Origin: Pachyseris speciosa
Taxonomy: Eukaryota; Cnidaria; Anthozoa; Scleractinia; Pachyseridae
Assembly (NCBI GenBank): GCA_016490735.1
Contig: JAEMWC010000612.1
Coordinates: 171,001-235,000 of the forward strand
Length of the DNA stretch: 64,000 nucleotides
Direction of reading: 5' to 3'
The notes below the pieces were generated by a model. The model saw only the letters and a list, made by a program, of their open reading frames with translations. It searched no databases and had not been told where the DNA came from. Position numbers and translations under genes: made by a program. Of the stretch, positions 55,010-64,000 are shown in pieces (positions within the stretch are counted from its first letter, which is position 1; each line of letters begins with the position of its first letter).

Positions 55010-56830
55010 AAGTCTGATAGTCAGCATGCCATGCAGGCTCCCGAACACTTCTCTGGCTCCTTTGGGTAAGTACACATGAAGATATTGAAGGAGTAGAAGA
55101 ACGTACCGCAACTTTACTGGGATGCGGTATCTGAGCTGGAACATCAGGCTCAGCTGTCATTGTGGAAGGGTGCGGTTGGGAGACCCAGTAGGGTGACTGC
55201 AACGGTCCATCAGACAACAGTCTTATCCCGAACGAGTGCACTGAACGGTTCGCCAAAAACGAGGGAAGACGAATGCCTACCACACTACCAACAGGTATAT
55301 ATGGCAATGGTAAAACTTTTGCTTGTGCTTAATCTTGGCACGCTTAGACGTGCTTGGCTGCAGCAGGCAGAACTGCGCTGTGGCAGCAATGAACGGGTTC
55401 GACGACCATACAACAGCTGTACTGGTGAACGATCGAGTTGAACACCTTCACCTGACTCCTCAGCCTTCTTTATCAGGGACTTGCATGCGTTGGCTGCCGC
55501 TTCCGTCAGCTTTACCACTTGATTTAGTTGATGAGGATAGCTTGTTACCGCAAAGGACTTGAATTCATCACAGGAAATTTGGTGTCTGATACGACAAGTC
55601 TGTGGGATCCCGTGGTGGGCAAATTGAGCTTGAATTACATCTATGGCAAGAGTTGTCTGCATGCAATTTACTTCATAGAAACCACAGAAATAATCAACAG
55701 TGATGAGAAAATCTTGGTTTCTGAGCTGAAACAGATCAAATGTGACTTTGTTCCCTGGTCTGCTGGGCACTTCATGGGACAACATTGGTTCTTGACCCTG
55801 ATCCGGTAGGTGTGCGCAGCAGGTAGCACATTTGCTTACGTAATCTCTGACTTCTGGATTCATTCTTGGCCAGTAGACATTATCACGGGCTTTGCGTAGA
55901 CATGATTGGATGCCCAGGCGATAATCATGTATACGCCTTAGGATATCCTGGTGTAGGGAGGTAGGAACAAACCCTCTGTTAGCCTTGAATAGGAAGCCAT
56001 ACTGAACTGTTATGATGTAGAAGTAGTGATACAGTTCCGGCTTCCCCATGGATCACTCGTGAGGCCAACCGTGCTTGAGAACTTCACACAGGTCACTAAC
56101 CGTGACAGATATGATTGCTTCCAGGCGTTCCGGTGACACTGACAATTCATCAATGGGCTCAACAGCCTGGAACTGTAAGGCACAAACGCTCGGTCTCCCT
56201 TCAAGGTACGCTTGACTGAGCATGTCTGCAATGTGGATTTCGATGTCACGCTGATGGGACATATGGATATCATAGCGTTCTAATCGCAACAGCATACGCT
56301 GAAGGTGTTTTGGCGCAGTGTGCAGTGGCTTGGAGAAAATTTTCTCCAACGGCTTGTGGTCACTTTGGAGTTGAACAATACTTGCATAGATGTACTTGTC
56401 AAATTTCTCAACAGCTAATACAATAGCCAATAGTTCCTTCTCTATTTCAGCGTTGTTTCGTTCAGTTGCTGTTAGCACTCTGGACCAGTATCGGGCGCAT
56501 CGCACTGGAGAACCACTAGAAGGTGAACATCATAGTAGGGTAGAAGCGGAGGAGAGGTCAACAGAGACTTCAGGTTCTCAAAGGCCTTTCCATGTTCAGG
56601 CAGCCATTTCAGGTCAGGATCTTTTACTGTCAAGGCGTGTAACAAGTCGGTATGCTCTGAGCGCCTAGGTACAAACTTGGAAATGTGATTAACCATCTTA
56701 AGGAAATGCTGCAACGAGGGAACATCAGTCGGGGTTGGCATTTCAAGAATTGCTCTGATCTTTTCAGGACTGGGAGCTAAATCATCTTCAGTGAGCATGT
56801 GAGCAATAAAGGGTACCTCCGTAACCTAAA
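55010..56830 (-). pseudogene. Ty3/gypsy pol fragment: RT thumb, RNase H, integrase
   Basis: Read on the minus strand: the end of RT and connection (PSPEKIRAILEMPTPTDVPS, LQHFLKMVNHISKFVP); RNase H at 56505-56053 (TERNNAEIEKELLAIVLAVE, LQSDHKPLEKIF); the integrase zinc finger at about 55960-55830 (HQDILRRIHDYRLGIQSC, YVSKCATCCAH); and the catalytic core start (FDLFQLRNQDFLITVDYF). The core is interrupted and shortened and a C-terminal tail remains. At least three frame breaks. It belongs to the same broad class as the gag-protease fragment at 1-1290 but is a separate insertion. Confidence 0.85.
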
Positions 56831-58689
56831 AGATCTTGCACCGTATGCCCTCAAATTAATAACAAGTTTTTATTTGATGAACATAGCTGACGATGGACGT
56901 AGCTGACGAGATGGAATATGAGGTGCGAGTAGATCGCCAAAATGAGGGTGGTGCCAGATTGTTAAGAGCCTTGTACGTGTTGAGTAGAATTTTAAACATG
57001 ATCCGACAAATTGAATGTATTGGAAGCCAATGAAGATTTAACAGAATACGTGTAATGTGTTCATGTTTTCTTGAAAGAGAGATGAGACGAGCAGCATTCT
57101 GGACATGCTGTAACGTTTTTACTTGGTAGTTCCGTAGGCCATAGAGTAAAGAATTACAATGATCCAGTTTGAAGATACAAATGCACGAACGAGTATTTCA
57201 GTTGTGGTCGATGTGTTGTAGATGATAAAAAGATGATTTCCAAATACTTGCAACATGATCGTTGAAAAGAAAATGTTAAAAAAAAGACACCAATATTTTA
57301 TCCTTGTATAGTTTAAGACGATTAACCAGCATCCAGTGATCAATCTCATGTACACAACGCTCGATGTTCGATACAGGTTAACCCCTATCACCAGGTATAG
57401 TTGGCTGAAAGGACAAATAAAGTTGCGAATAATCAGCGTAAAAATTATAGCTAAAGTTGAGTTTCTTAACAATGCCGGAAAGCGGTGAAGTGTAAAGAAG
57501 GTACAAAATGGGTCCCAAAAATGGGTTCCTTACATACTCTCACTAGGGTTCTTCGCCTTGCGGTTAGGAAAGGCGTCATAATCTGTTTGAATGTCATGGA
57601 CGATGTCATTAAATAAAAAATAAACCAGAAAGGTCCGATGGAATATGAGACAAATTAAATTGAGGTTACGATCAGTTAAACACTTGCTTTAAAAATTAAT
57701 TACATTGTGTTCGGTCGAGTCATTCCCGACGCTCTTTAATGATGGCGGGTTCCGCCGACGCCAATAATCTGGAACGAAAGCGGGTCATTAGATCACGTCC
57801 AAACACGCGTGAAGAGAGACTTAAGGAGCAAAAAGAATGGAAGAAAAAGAGACGTCCTCTCTAATAAACTGGCATTAAGGAAAGGGGGAAAATATTAACA
57901 CCGCAGTCACAGAGCGGAACGAGGCGATGACAAAAACACAACCATTACTAAGGCTAAGCGATCAATCTCAGGTGATGTATAGCTCTCTTAGAAGCTACAG
58001 CGTTAAAAAAAAAAGGATCGAAAGACCGTAAATAGCCGTGATACAAACACAACATCTTGCTCCAAAAACAAATGGCCGGGCCCGGCAATATAAATATTGC
58101 AAGATAAAGACTATTACACGGCTCAAAACCGTATCCTTACAAAGATATCGAGACTGCCTGTACGGTCAACGGACACACTGAAATGAGCTACACCAAACTG
58201 AGATAAAATACCTCAAAGGGCGTAAAGACCACAGTCGCTAGACGAAAACAACGCGGGTTCCAACAAACCGGTTTTGATAACCCAGAAATGACCCTTGAAG
58301 TCAAAACACAAAGTATGCCACATTCAAGCACATGGCTCTTTTTAGTTACTCCTCTGAATCATCATGTTAACCTGCTGAAAACACACAAGAACTCTGTAGC
58401 TAAATTGGTCAAAAGACCGAAATAGAGGCGGCAAACACGCGTACATTTCAGGATAAATTGTTCAATTACAGTAACAGTAGCAGGATAATTGCTCCCCATG
58501 CAGTGAAATAAGTATTTTTGGTTACAGTCCACTCCTTAAAGTGAGACAAATTATTATAACCTGCATAATATTATTATCTCTTGGTTACACCATACTCCTG
58601 TTCGGATGGACAAGACATTAAGCTGCATGATAAGTTCTTTTGTGTTACATCGAACTGTATGAGGTGTGTCACCCGCCAGTTCGGCTAGT
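56831..58689. other. Intergenic, no supported gene
   Basis: Short frames only. Nothing recurs elsewhere in the window. Confidence 0.45.
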
Positions 58690-59689
58690 CTCTCATATAC
58701 CGGGAACTGAAATTGTTAACCATTATCTAAGAGTAAAATATTAAAAGTAACCGCTGTCAGTAAGTATATAAGTGCTGTGGGCATAGAAGAATGGTGGGCA
58801 CAGAGGTACAGTGGGCACTAAGATACAGTGTGCACAGAGGAACAGTAAGCACAGAGGATCAGTGGGCACAGAGGTACAGTGGGCACTGAGATACAGCGGG
58901 CACAGAGGAATAGCGGGCACAGAGGTGCAGTGGGCACAGAGGTACAGTGGGCAAAGAGGAACAGTGGGCAAAGAGGTAAAGTGGGCACAGAGGTACAGTG
59001 GGCACACAGGAACAGTGGGCACACAGGAACACTGGGCACAGAGGTACAGTGGGCACAGAGGTACAGTGGGCGCATAGGAACAGTGGGCACACAGGAACAG
59101 TGGGCACAGGAACAGTTGGCACAGAGGTAAAGTGGGTGCAGAGAAACAGTGGGCACTGAGATACAGTGTGCACAGAGGAACAGTGGGCACAGAGGTACAG
59201 TGGGTACAGAGGAACAGTGGGCACAGAGGTGCAGTGGGCACAAAGGAACAGTGGGCAGAGAGGTACAGTGGGTACAGAGGAACAGTGGGCACAGAGGTAC
59301 AGTGGGCACAAAGGAACAGTGGGCACACTGGAACAGTGGGTACAGAGGAACAATAAGCACAGAAGAACAGTGGGCATAGAGGGACCGTGGGCACAAAGGA
59401 ACAGTGGGCACAGAAGAACAGTGGGCATGTAGGAACAGTGGGCACAGAGAGGAACATTGGGCACAGAGAAACATGGGGCACAGAGGAGCAGTAGGCTCAG
59501 AGGAACACTGGGCACAGAGGAACAATGGGCACAGGGAAACTGTGGGTACACAGGAACATAAAGCCCTGTGTGAATTGACTGATTGAAAATTTATGCATTG
59601 CATTTATGCAGTCTCTCCAAAGCTGATCTAATGGTCCACTTATATTCCTGCTTAAAATTTGAGGGTTGTCCAATAAACCCAAATCGAGT
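58690..59689 (-). repeat. 17-bp minisatellite array, copy 3, with conserved flanks
   Basis: Array at about 58775-59565, same 17-bp unit on the minus strand. Both flanks match copy 2 in inverted orientation: 58690-58770 (TCTCTCATATACCGGGAACT onward) and 59566-59689 (GACTGATTGAAAATT, CTTATATTCCTGCTTAAAAT). Confidence 0.93.
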
Positions 59690-60112
59690 CAATTCGTCTA
59701 TGTTAGCAGACGAATCGTGTTACAGGAAGTCGATTCGCGAGCGTCTTAGACAGAATACCGTTGAAAGGCAACGGGGAGGGTGGAATACGTTGTCGATTCG
59801 ACTCGATTCGATCGATTCGTCTGTGTTGGCAGTCGAATCGCTCACCGCAAGTCAATTCGCAAGAGTCTTAGACTCATGATCAATACCGCTGTAAGGCAAC
59901 ATGGAGGGTGGAATACGTTGTCGATTCCACTCGATTCGATCGAATCGATCGATTCGTCTGTATGGCAGTAGAATTCGATTCGGGAGAATCTTAGACACAA
60001 TACCGCTGCAAGGCAACAGGGAGGGTGAAATACGTTGTCGATTCGTCTGTGTTAGTCGTCGAATCGTCTCACAGAAGTCGATTCCCGAGAGTCTAGACAC
60101 AATAGGAACCTT
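59690..60112 (-). repeat. CGATTCG-rich ~130-bp units, copy 3
   Basis: About three to four units, inverted relative to 19328-19800 (GAATACGTTGTCGATTCGAC, CGATTCGATCGATTCGTCTG). It ends after GTCTAGACACAATAGG near 60110. Confidence 0.88.
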
Positions 60113-60341
60113 AAGCATCGACAACGGGAACGGCAACGGGGACGTGAGACTGTGAGGGAAAACCCCAAATGTCGCATTACGCGTGTCTGGCGCGAAATAT
60201 TTTGATGTTCTGCTCCGGAGCCCGACGTGAGAAAGCTTAGTTTGGCGTTGCGTGAAAACGTGAGTAGTATTTCACATATTTTAGCTCTATTTTGCCCCCA
60301 AATTGATAATTTTAATATGGATTGACACCTTAAGATTTTGA
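60113..60341. other. Short intergenic spacer
   Basis: Nothing recognised. Confidence 0.4.
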
Positions 60342-61264
60342 ACTCGAGTTGAACTGTGTATTAAAGACGTTGAACAATGGATGATGATAAACAAGTTGAA
60401 ATTGAATGGTGATAAAACTGAACTGTTAGTCCTTAATGCTCGCCATCGGCCGACCCCCACACTCAATTCTATATATGCCGGATCTGATTATATCACTGCA
60501 TCGACCTCTGCAAGAAATATCGGCGTCTGGTTTGACAATTTGGTTTCTATGGATAAACAGATCGCTTCCATTTGCAAATCTGCATTCTACCATCTAAATA
60601 ACATAGCCAAAATTAGGAAATTTATATCTTTTAAGCACTGCGAGACCCTTATTCACGCATTTATCACTTCTAAGCTTGATTATTGCAATTCCGTTTTATC
60701 CGGTCTTTCCAAGAATCAAACTCAGAGACTACAGTTTGTTCAGAACAGTGCGGCGCGCCTCCTCATGGGGACCAACAAGTATGATAACATAACACCCATA
60801 TTGAAACAGCTACACTGGCTGCCTGTGACCGAGAGAATTGATTATAAAATCTTACTTCTAACATTCAAATCACTACATGGTATGGCACCCGAATATCTTT
60901 CTGAACTGTTATCTGTTTACAAACCTGGAAGATCATTACGCTCCTCGGGTAAATCTCTCCTTGTAACACCGAAATTTAATCTTAAATCATACGGGCAAAG
61001 GGCCTTTTCTTGTGCTGCCCCTGCACTGTGGAACAGTCTTCCAGACGATATAAGATCTTGTAATTCACTGACTGTTTTCAAATCTAAGTTGAAGACATTT
61101 CTTTTTAAGCGTTACTTTATTTCATAGTTTTAGTTTTTAATTGATTAGCTTTGATGATTATCTTTTTTATTATTTTAATTGTGAATATTGTAAAGCGCTG
61201 TTGAATTTCTAGAAACAGCGCTATATAAGCCTATATATTATTATTATTATTATTATTATTATTA
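60342..61264 (+). pseudogene. LINE RT C-terminal fragment with 3' tail
   Basis: An open frame from inside the RT palm to the stop near 61127: INKLKLNGDKTELLVLNARH, ARNIGVWFDNLVSMDKQIAS, CNSVLSGLSKNQTQRLQFVQ, ARLLMG, LHWLPVTERIDYKILLLTFK, YGQRAFSCAAPALWNSLPDD. The 3' UTR carries a GCGCTGTT...AACAGCGC hairpin and ends in an (ATT)n run at 61237-61264. The FADD-type catalytic motif is upstream of the truncation and absent. The remaining frame is intact, so it is a relatively young 5'-truncated copy. Confidence 0.92.
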
Positions 61265-61500
61265 AGATACCAAGGAATAGAATCATTGAGTTGTTGCCTT
61301 ATTTTCTTCCCCAAACTATAAGCTTAAACAATTTCATCAGTCGGCTCTTTCAAAACAAAAAGCCAGCGCCGATGCCTCCGAAATTAGAAATGATTTGCGA
61401 GTCTCACACTGTTTATCGATAGTTCTCTCTAACATTGCTTTTTCGCATTCGAAATAAGACATACTAGAGCTGTTAATTTACACTAAACGTGGCCGAGAAA

Positions 61501-61838
61501 AATAGTTGTCTATTCTCATCCGTCTCCCTCACACCTATTGCTGAGTATGGGCACCAACAGTCTCGATCTGTTGACTAATATAAACCTAACAGAAAACAAG
61601 GGTGGGTAGGGTGGGAAAAGCCACAGAAACGAGACCGCGAGAAGGATAGGTGTAAAAGGAAACGAAAAAAGAACAAACGACATGTTAAATCTAAACTGCT
61701 AAGCAGCTTCGAGAGAATGGCATCATTCCTTTGTTTACTCACCCTTTTATACGTGCGAGGTGAGACCGCTGAGAATAGTTGTCTATTCTCATCCGTCTCC
61801 CTCACACCTATTGTTGAGTATGGGCACCAACAGTCTCG
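61501..61838. repeat. 65-bp direct repeats beside the DIRS-like genes
   Basis: Copies at 61501-61565 and 61774-61838 read AATAGTTGTCTATTCTCATC, CGTCTCCCTCACACCTATTG, then TGAGTATGGGCACCAACAGT with one difference. The 20 bases just before the second copy (61759-61778) recur with one mismatch at 63971-63990. DIRS and related tyrosine-recombinase retrotransposons have split or inverted repeats, so these are probably element termini. A 92-codon plus-strand ORF at 61717-61995 overlaps; I do not trust it as a gene. Confidence 0.75.
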
Positions 61839-61951
61839 TGTTGAAGATAACCCTAAAATACTAAGGAGGAGACCGCAAAACCCGCACAAAAAGAACGCCC
61901 ATCCTCAAAGCGAGAACCCCAAACTAAAAACCCATCCTAACAAAACAGAAA

Positions 61952-63283
61952 TCAGGAACGAGGAAACGCAGAAACGAAGTCTTTCAAGCGATTAAGATCC
62001 GCGTATAAATTTGTGGAGTTGGAGACCGCCAGATCGTTTGAAGACAATAAATCAGAAGGGGATCCTTCACGAAGAACTTCAGCCAGCTCCATGTAATAAA
62101 GGGCGGTACCCTTGTTGGACCAACCCACATGGGACATCACATCAGCCAGCTGGGATCCAGACAACGCGAGAGTAATGGCAGAGCCCGAGCGGAAGCTGTG
62201 CAGAGTCTCGCCTTCATCAATTTTCGCGTCTTTTAAATAATATTTCAAGCGGGCTTCTGCGGAAGAACTCGTAAGGGGCTTATTGAGGATATGACCCTGG
62301 TGATTAGTAGGGCGAAATAAGCAGCCTTCGGAGAGAGTTATGCGCAGTTCAGAGCCGACAGCCACATAAGTTTCAATTGCCTTGACTGGGCAAAGCTGGG
62401 GATTTGAATGGCGACGAATTCCAAAGACATTAGAGGCGCTGTCTCGTAAAGTTTTGCCCCAGACATGATTGAACAGAAAACCATCGTCTTTAGGAAAACG
62501 CATAATTTCTTCGGTTTTTACACATCCCAGATCAGAACGTCTATCCGCACTGAAGAATAGAGTTTTAAAGAATGCTTGATCTCGAGCCAGAATAAAAAGA
62601 CCCGAAGGACTGACTGATGGATCCGCCATTTTTCTATCCCACAACCTTGGTAAGAGCAAAAGTTTCGGTAGAAAAAACGGGACCGCCTGCTTAGGGACGA
62701 TATGTGCACGCAATTGCTCCTCAGATACAGCTTTAAGATAACCTTGGACTGAACTAGAGGCAGCGGGATTCCCAAAACCGAGCAGACTATTCCAGTCGCC
62801 AGTGCGACCGGCTTCATTGAAGATGGCGCGAAGTTTCCCAATATAGGAATCGACAGTTTTAAAAGCAAGACGGTTGGGGCAACTGCAATCAGAGGCATTC
62901 TGGTTGGAGGCATTCACACAATTGGCAACATGGACAATCTTTTTTCCGTGACGATCTTTCCAAACCAAAAAACGCGAAACATCTTCGGGGGTGGCTGAAT
63001 AGACAGACCTTACACTAGGCAGAGAGGCTAAAAAGGTTTCAAATTCCATACGCAAAGACGATTTTTGTTTTGAGTACGAAGACTTTTTAGCCGTCTGTGT
63101 AAGTTGTTGCAAACGAGCATCAATGGCTGCGAGATCTACTGCTATCTTCGAAGCAGGCTGCCGTGGGACTGACTTTCTTTGGTAGCCACACATTTGGCAA
63201 AAACGAAACAAATGGTCGTTGGCATAGGCACATGAAGGGCAAGCTACAGCCGGGATAAAAAACCGCTGTACCTGTGGAAGGTC
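61952..63283 (-). CDS. DIRS-type tyrosine recombinase
   Basis: The open frame runs from 63283 (after a TAG that may be part of a splice acceptor, TTTTTAG) to 61952, about 440 residues. It opens with a zinc ribbon (CPSC, then CQMCGY). An N-terminal core-binding region follows (KQKSSLRMEFETFLASLPSV, SRFLVWKDRHGKKIVHVANC). The catalytic domain has the first Arg in SADRRSDL, then HSFRSGSA (H-x-x-R), SHVGWSN, and the nucleophile Tyr in ALYYMEL. These are the expected R-HxxR-Y residues. It would integrate a circular cDNA intermediate without target duplication. No ATG is seen at the start of the frame. The catalytic frame is intact. Confidence 0.85.
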   Translation of the reverse strand, partial: DLPQVQRFFIPAVACPSCAYANDHLFRFCQMCGYQRKSVPRQPASKIAVDLAAIDARLQQLTQTAKKSSYSKQKSSLRMEFETFLASLPSVRSVYSATPEDVSRFLVWKDRHGKKIVHVANCVNASNQNASDCSCPNRLAFKTVDSYIGKLRAIFNEAGRTGDWNSLLGFGNPAASSSVQGYLKAVSEEQLRAHIVPKQAVPFFLPKLLLLPRLWDRKMADPSVSPSGLFILARDQAFFKTLFFSADRRSDLGCVKTEEIMRFPKDDGFLFNHVWGKTLRDSASNVFGIRRHSNPQLCPVKAIETYVAVGSELRITLSEGCLFRPTNHQGHILNKPLTSSSAEARLKYYLKDAKIDEGETLHSFRSGSAITLALSGSQLADVMSHVGWSNKGTALYYMELAEVLREGSPSDLLSSNDLAVSNSTNLYADLNRLKDFVSAFPRS

Positions 63284-63311
63284 CTAAAAAGGAAGATAAA
63301 TGAAAACCGTT

Positions 63312-64000
63312 TCAAGTTTCCAAAAAGAGCCAATGCTCCAATTCCTGCCTTAGGGGCCCAGAGAGTTTGATTGGACGTGAAAAGCGCACAGCACGAGACA
63401 GAGCAAAGTTGATTTCGTTTGTATAAAGCCTTGCTCCTGGTACGGCCAGAGCCATTGAAATGCACTTCCCGCCTAGCCTTTGGAGGGTAACAAGGTCGAT
63501 GGTCCCGGAACTAAGAGCCCGTTTGAGAAGTATAAGAAACTTTTCCTTCTTGTGAGGCAATAAAATGAAGGCCTGTTTCTCAGAGTCTGAAATGAAACCC
63601 AAGTAGGGGACTTGCTTGCAAGGCACCAAAGTAGATTTTCCCAAACCAATGAAATAACCAAATGAGTAAAGGATAAAACACGTAAGAAAGATAGCTGCGT
63701 CGGCCAAAGCCAAATTAATGCTATCCTGGGAGGGCAAATTTTGATAAGCAACAGGAAGACAGCCATTAGGGAAAGAAAGCTGACTACTGTAACGGTCGTC
63801 GATATACAAAGAAGAAGGAATGCCAAGCGACCGTAGATAATGAGAGGCAAGGAGACCAGGGGAGTGATATATGTAGGCGGATGATTTCCAACCAAATGGA
63901 ATGCAACAACTAACAAAAAACCAACCACCCTACTCGAAACCAAAAAATGTCCGGCTGTCAACAGAGAGTTGGTGAAACCGCTGAGAATAGCTAGTCTATG
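63312..64000 (-). pseudogene. DIRS-type reverse transcriptase, partial, one internal stop
   Basis: The minus-strand frame entering from the window edge encodes DSRTFFGFE, a TAG at 63930-63932, then GGWFF, IPFGWKSSAYIYHSPGLLAS and the catalytic LYIDDR (YxDD box). It continues CKQVPYLGFISDSEKQAFIL and LGGKCISMALAVPGARLYTN to a stop at 63312. The expected RNase H and methylase-like regions are missing between this stop and the recombinase frame, so the element has lost internal sequence. The RT-like similarity fades at about 63970, where the 20-bp repeat word begins. Confidence 0.82.

Noticed and set aside
58741..59603. Overlapping plus- and minus-strand ORFs of 230-261 codons
   Set aside because: Same 17-bp array artefact as above.
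63473..63961. 162-codon hydrophobic minus-strand ORF
   Set aside because: Out-of-frame shadow of the DIRS reverse transcriptase, whose YIDD box is in the neighbouring frame.

Overview
The window is eukaryotic and most likely from a cnidarian, probably an anthozoan such as a stony coral (inference). There are no operons, ribosome sites or dense coding. It contains two intronless class A GPCR genes, many degraded retroelements (LINEs, Ty3/gypsy, DIRS), a tRNA-derived SINE, Harbinger-type MITEs and long minisatellites. No complete multi-exon host gene was recognised. Most of the window is non-coding or repeat-derived.

Layout. 1-1.3 kb: a broken Ty3/gypsy gag-protease. 3.7-4.4, 19.9-22.2 and 58.8-59.6 kb: three arrays of one 17-bp minisatellite. 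Two of them sit beside a block of ~130-bp units rich in CGATTCG; a third block at 5.0-5.6 kb is split by a SINE. 9.0-10.3 kb: a small TIR element and a LINE fragment. 13.1-19.3 kb: a compact gene cluster unlike the rest (below). 23.6-32.8 kb: copies of a ~1.65-kb repeat, a composite MITE carrying a LINE piece, several long palindromes and a recombinase-like gene fragment. 34.4 and 52.4 kb: two closely related GPCR genes in opposite orientation. 47.2-49.8 kb: a 5'-truncated LINE. 55.0-56.8 kb: a gypsy RNase H-integrase fragment. 60.3-61.3 kb: another LINE 3' end. 61.5-64.0 kb: a DIRS-type element with a tyrosine recombinase and a reverse transcriptase running off the window edge.

The most interesting region is 13.1-19.3 kb. 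Two adjacent plus-strand genes look like structural genes of a Polinton/adenovirus-like or adintovirus-like DNA element: a capsid-like protein broken by two frameshifts, then an intact minor-capsid-like protein with two hydrophobic modules. They face a convergent minus-strand set of small genes with no recognised function: two paralogous Cys-rich proteins, a small membrane protein and several helical proteins. At least three minus-strand genes are preceded by a shared leader (TATATGGC-GCCC followed by CAATTGAAG), and two also by a distal box. This looks like a common promoter. A Harbinger-type MITE with a TTA duplication has split one of the genes, and others carry frameshifts, so the cassette appears to be a decaying integrated copy. 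No polymerase, integrase, ATPase or protease of such an element is visible here, so the assignment rests on two genes plus architecture.

How the genes work together: the GPCRs are host receptors; the retroelements are independent insertions; the capsid-like cassette and its neighbours would have formed one mobile or viral unit. Boundaries of repeats are approximate unless target-site duplications are given.
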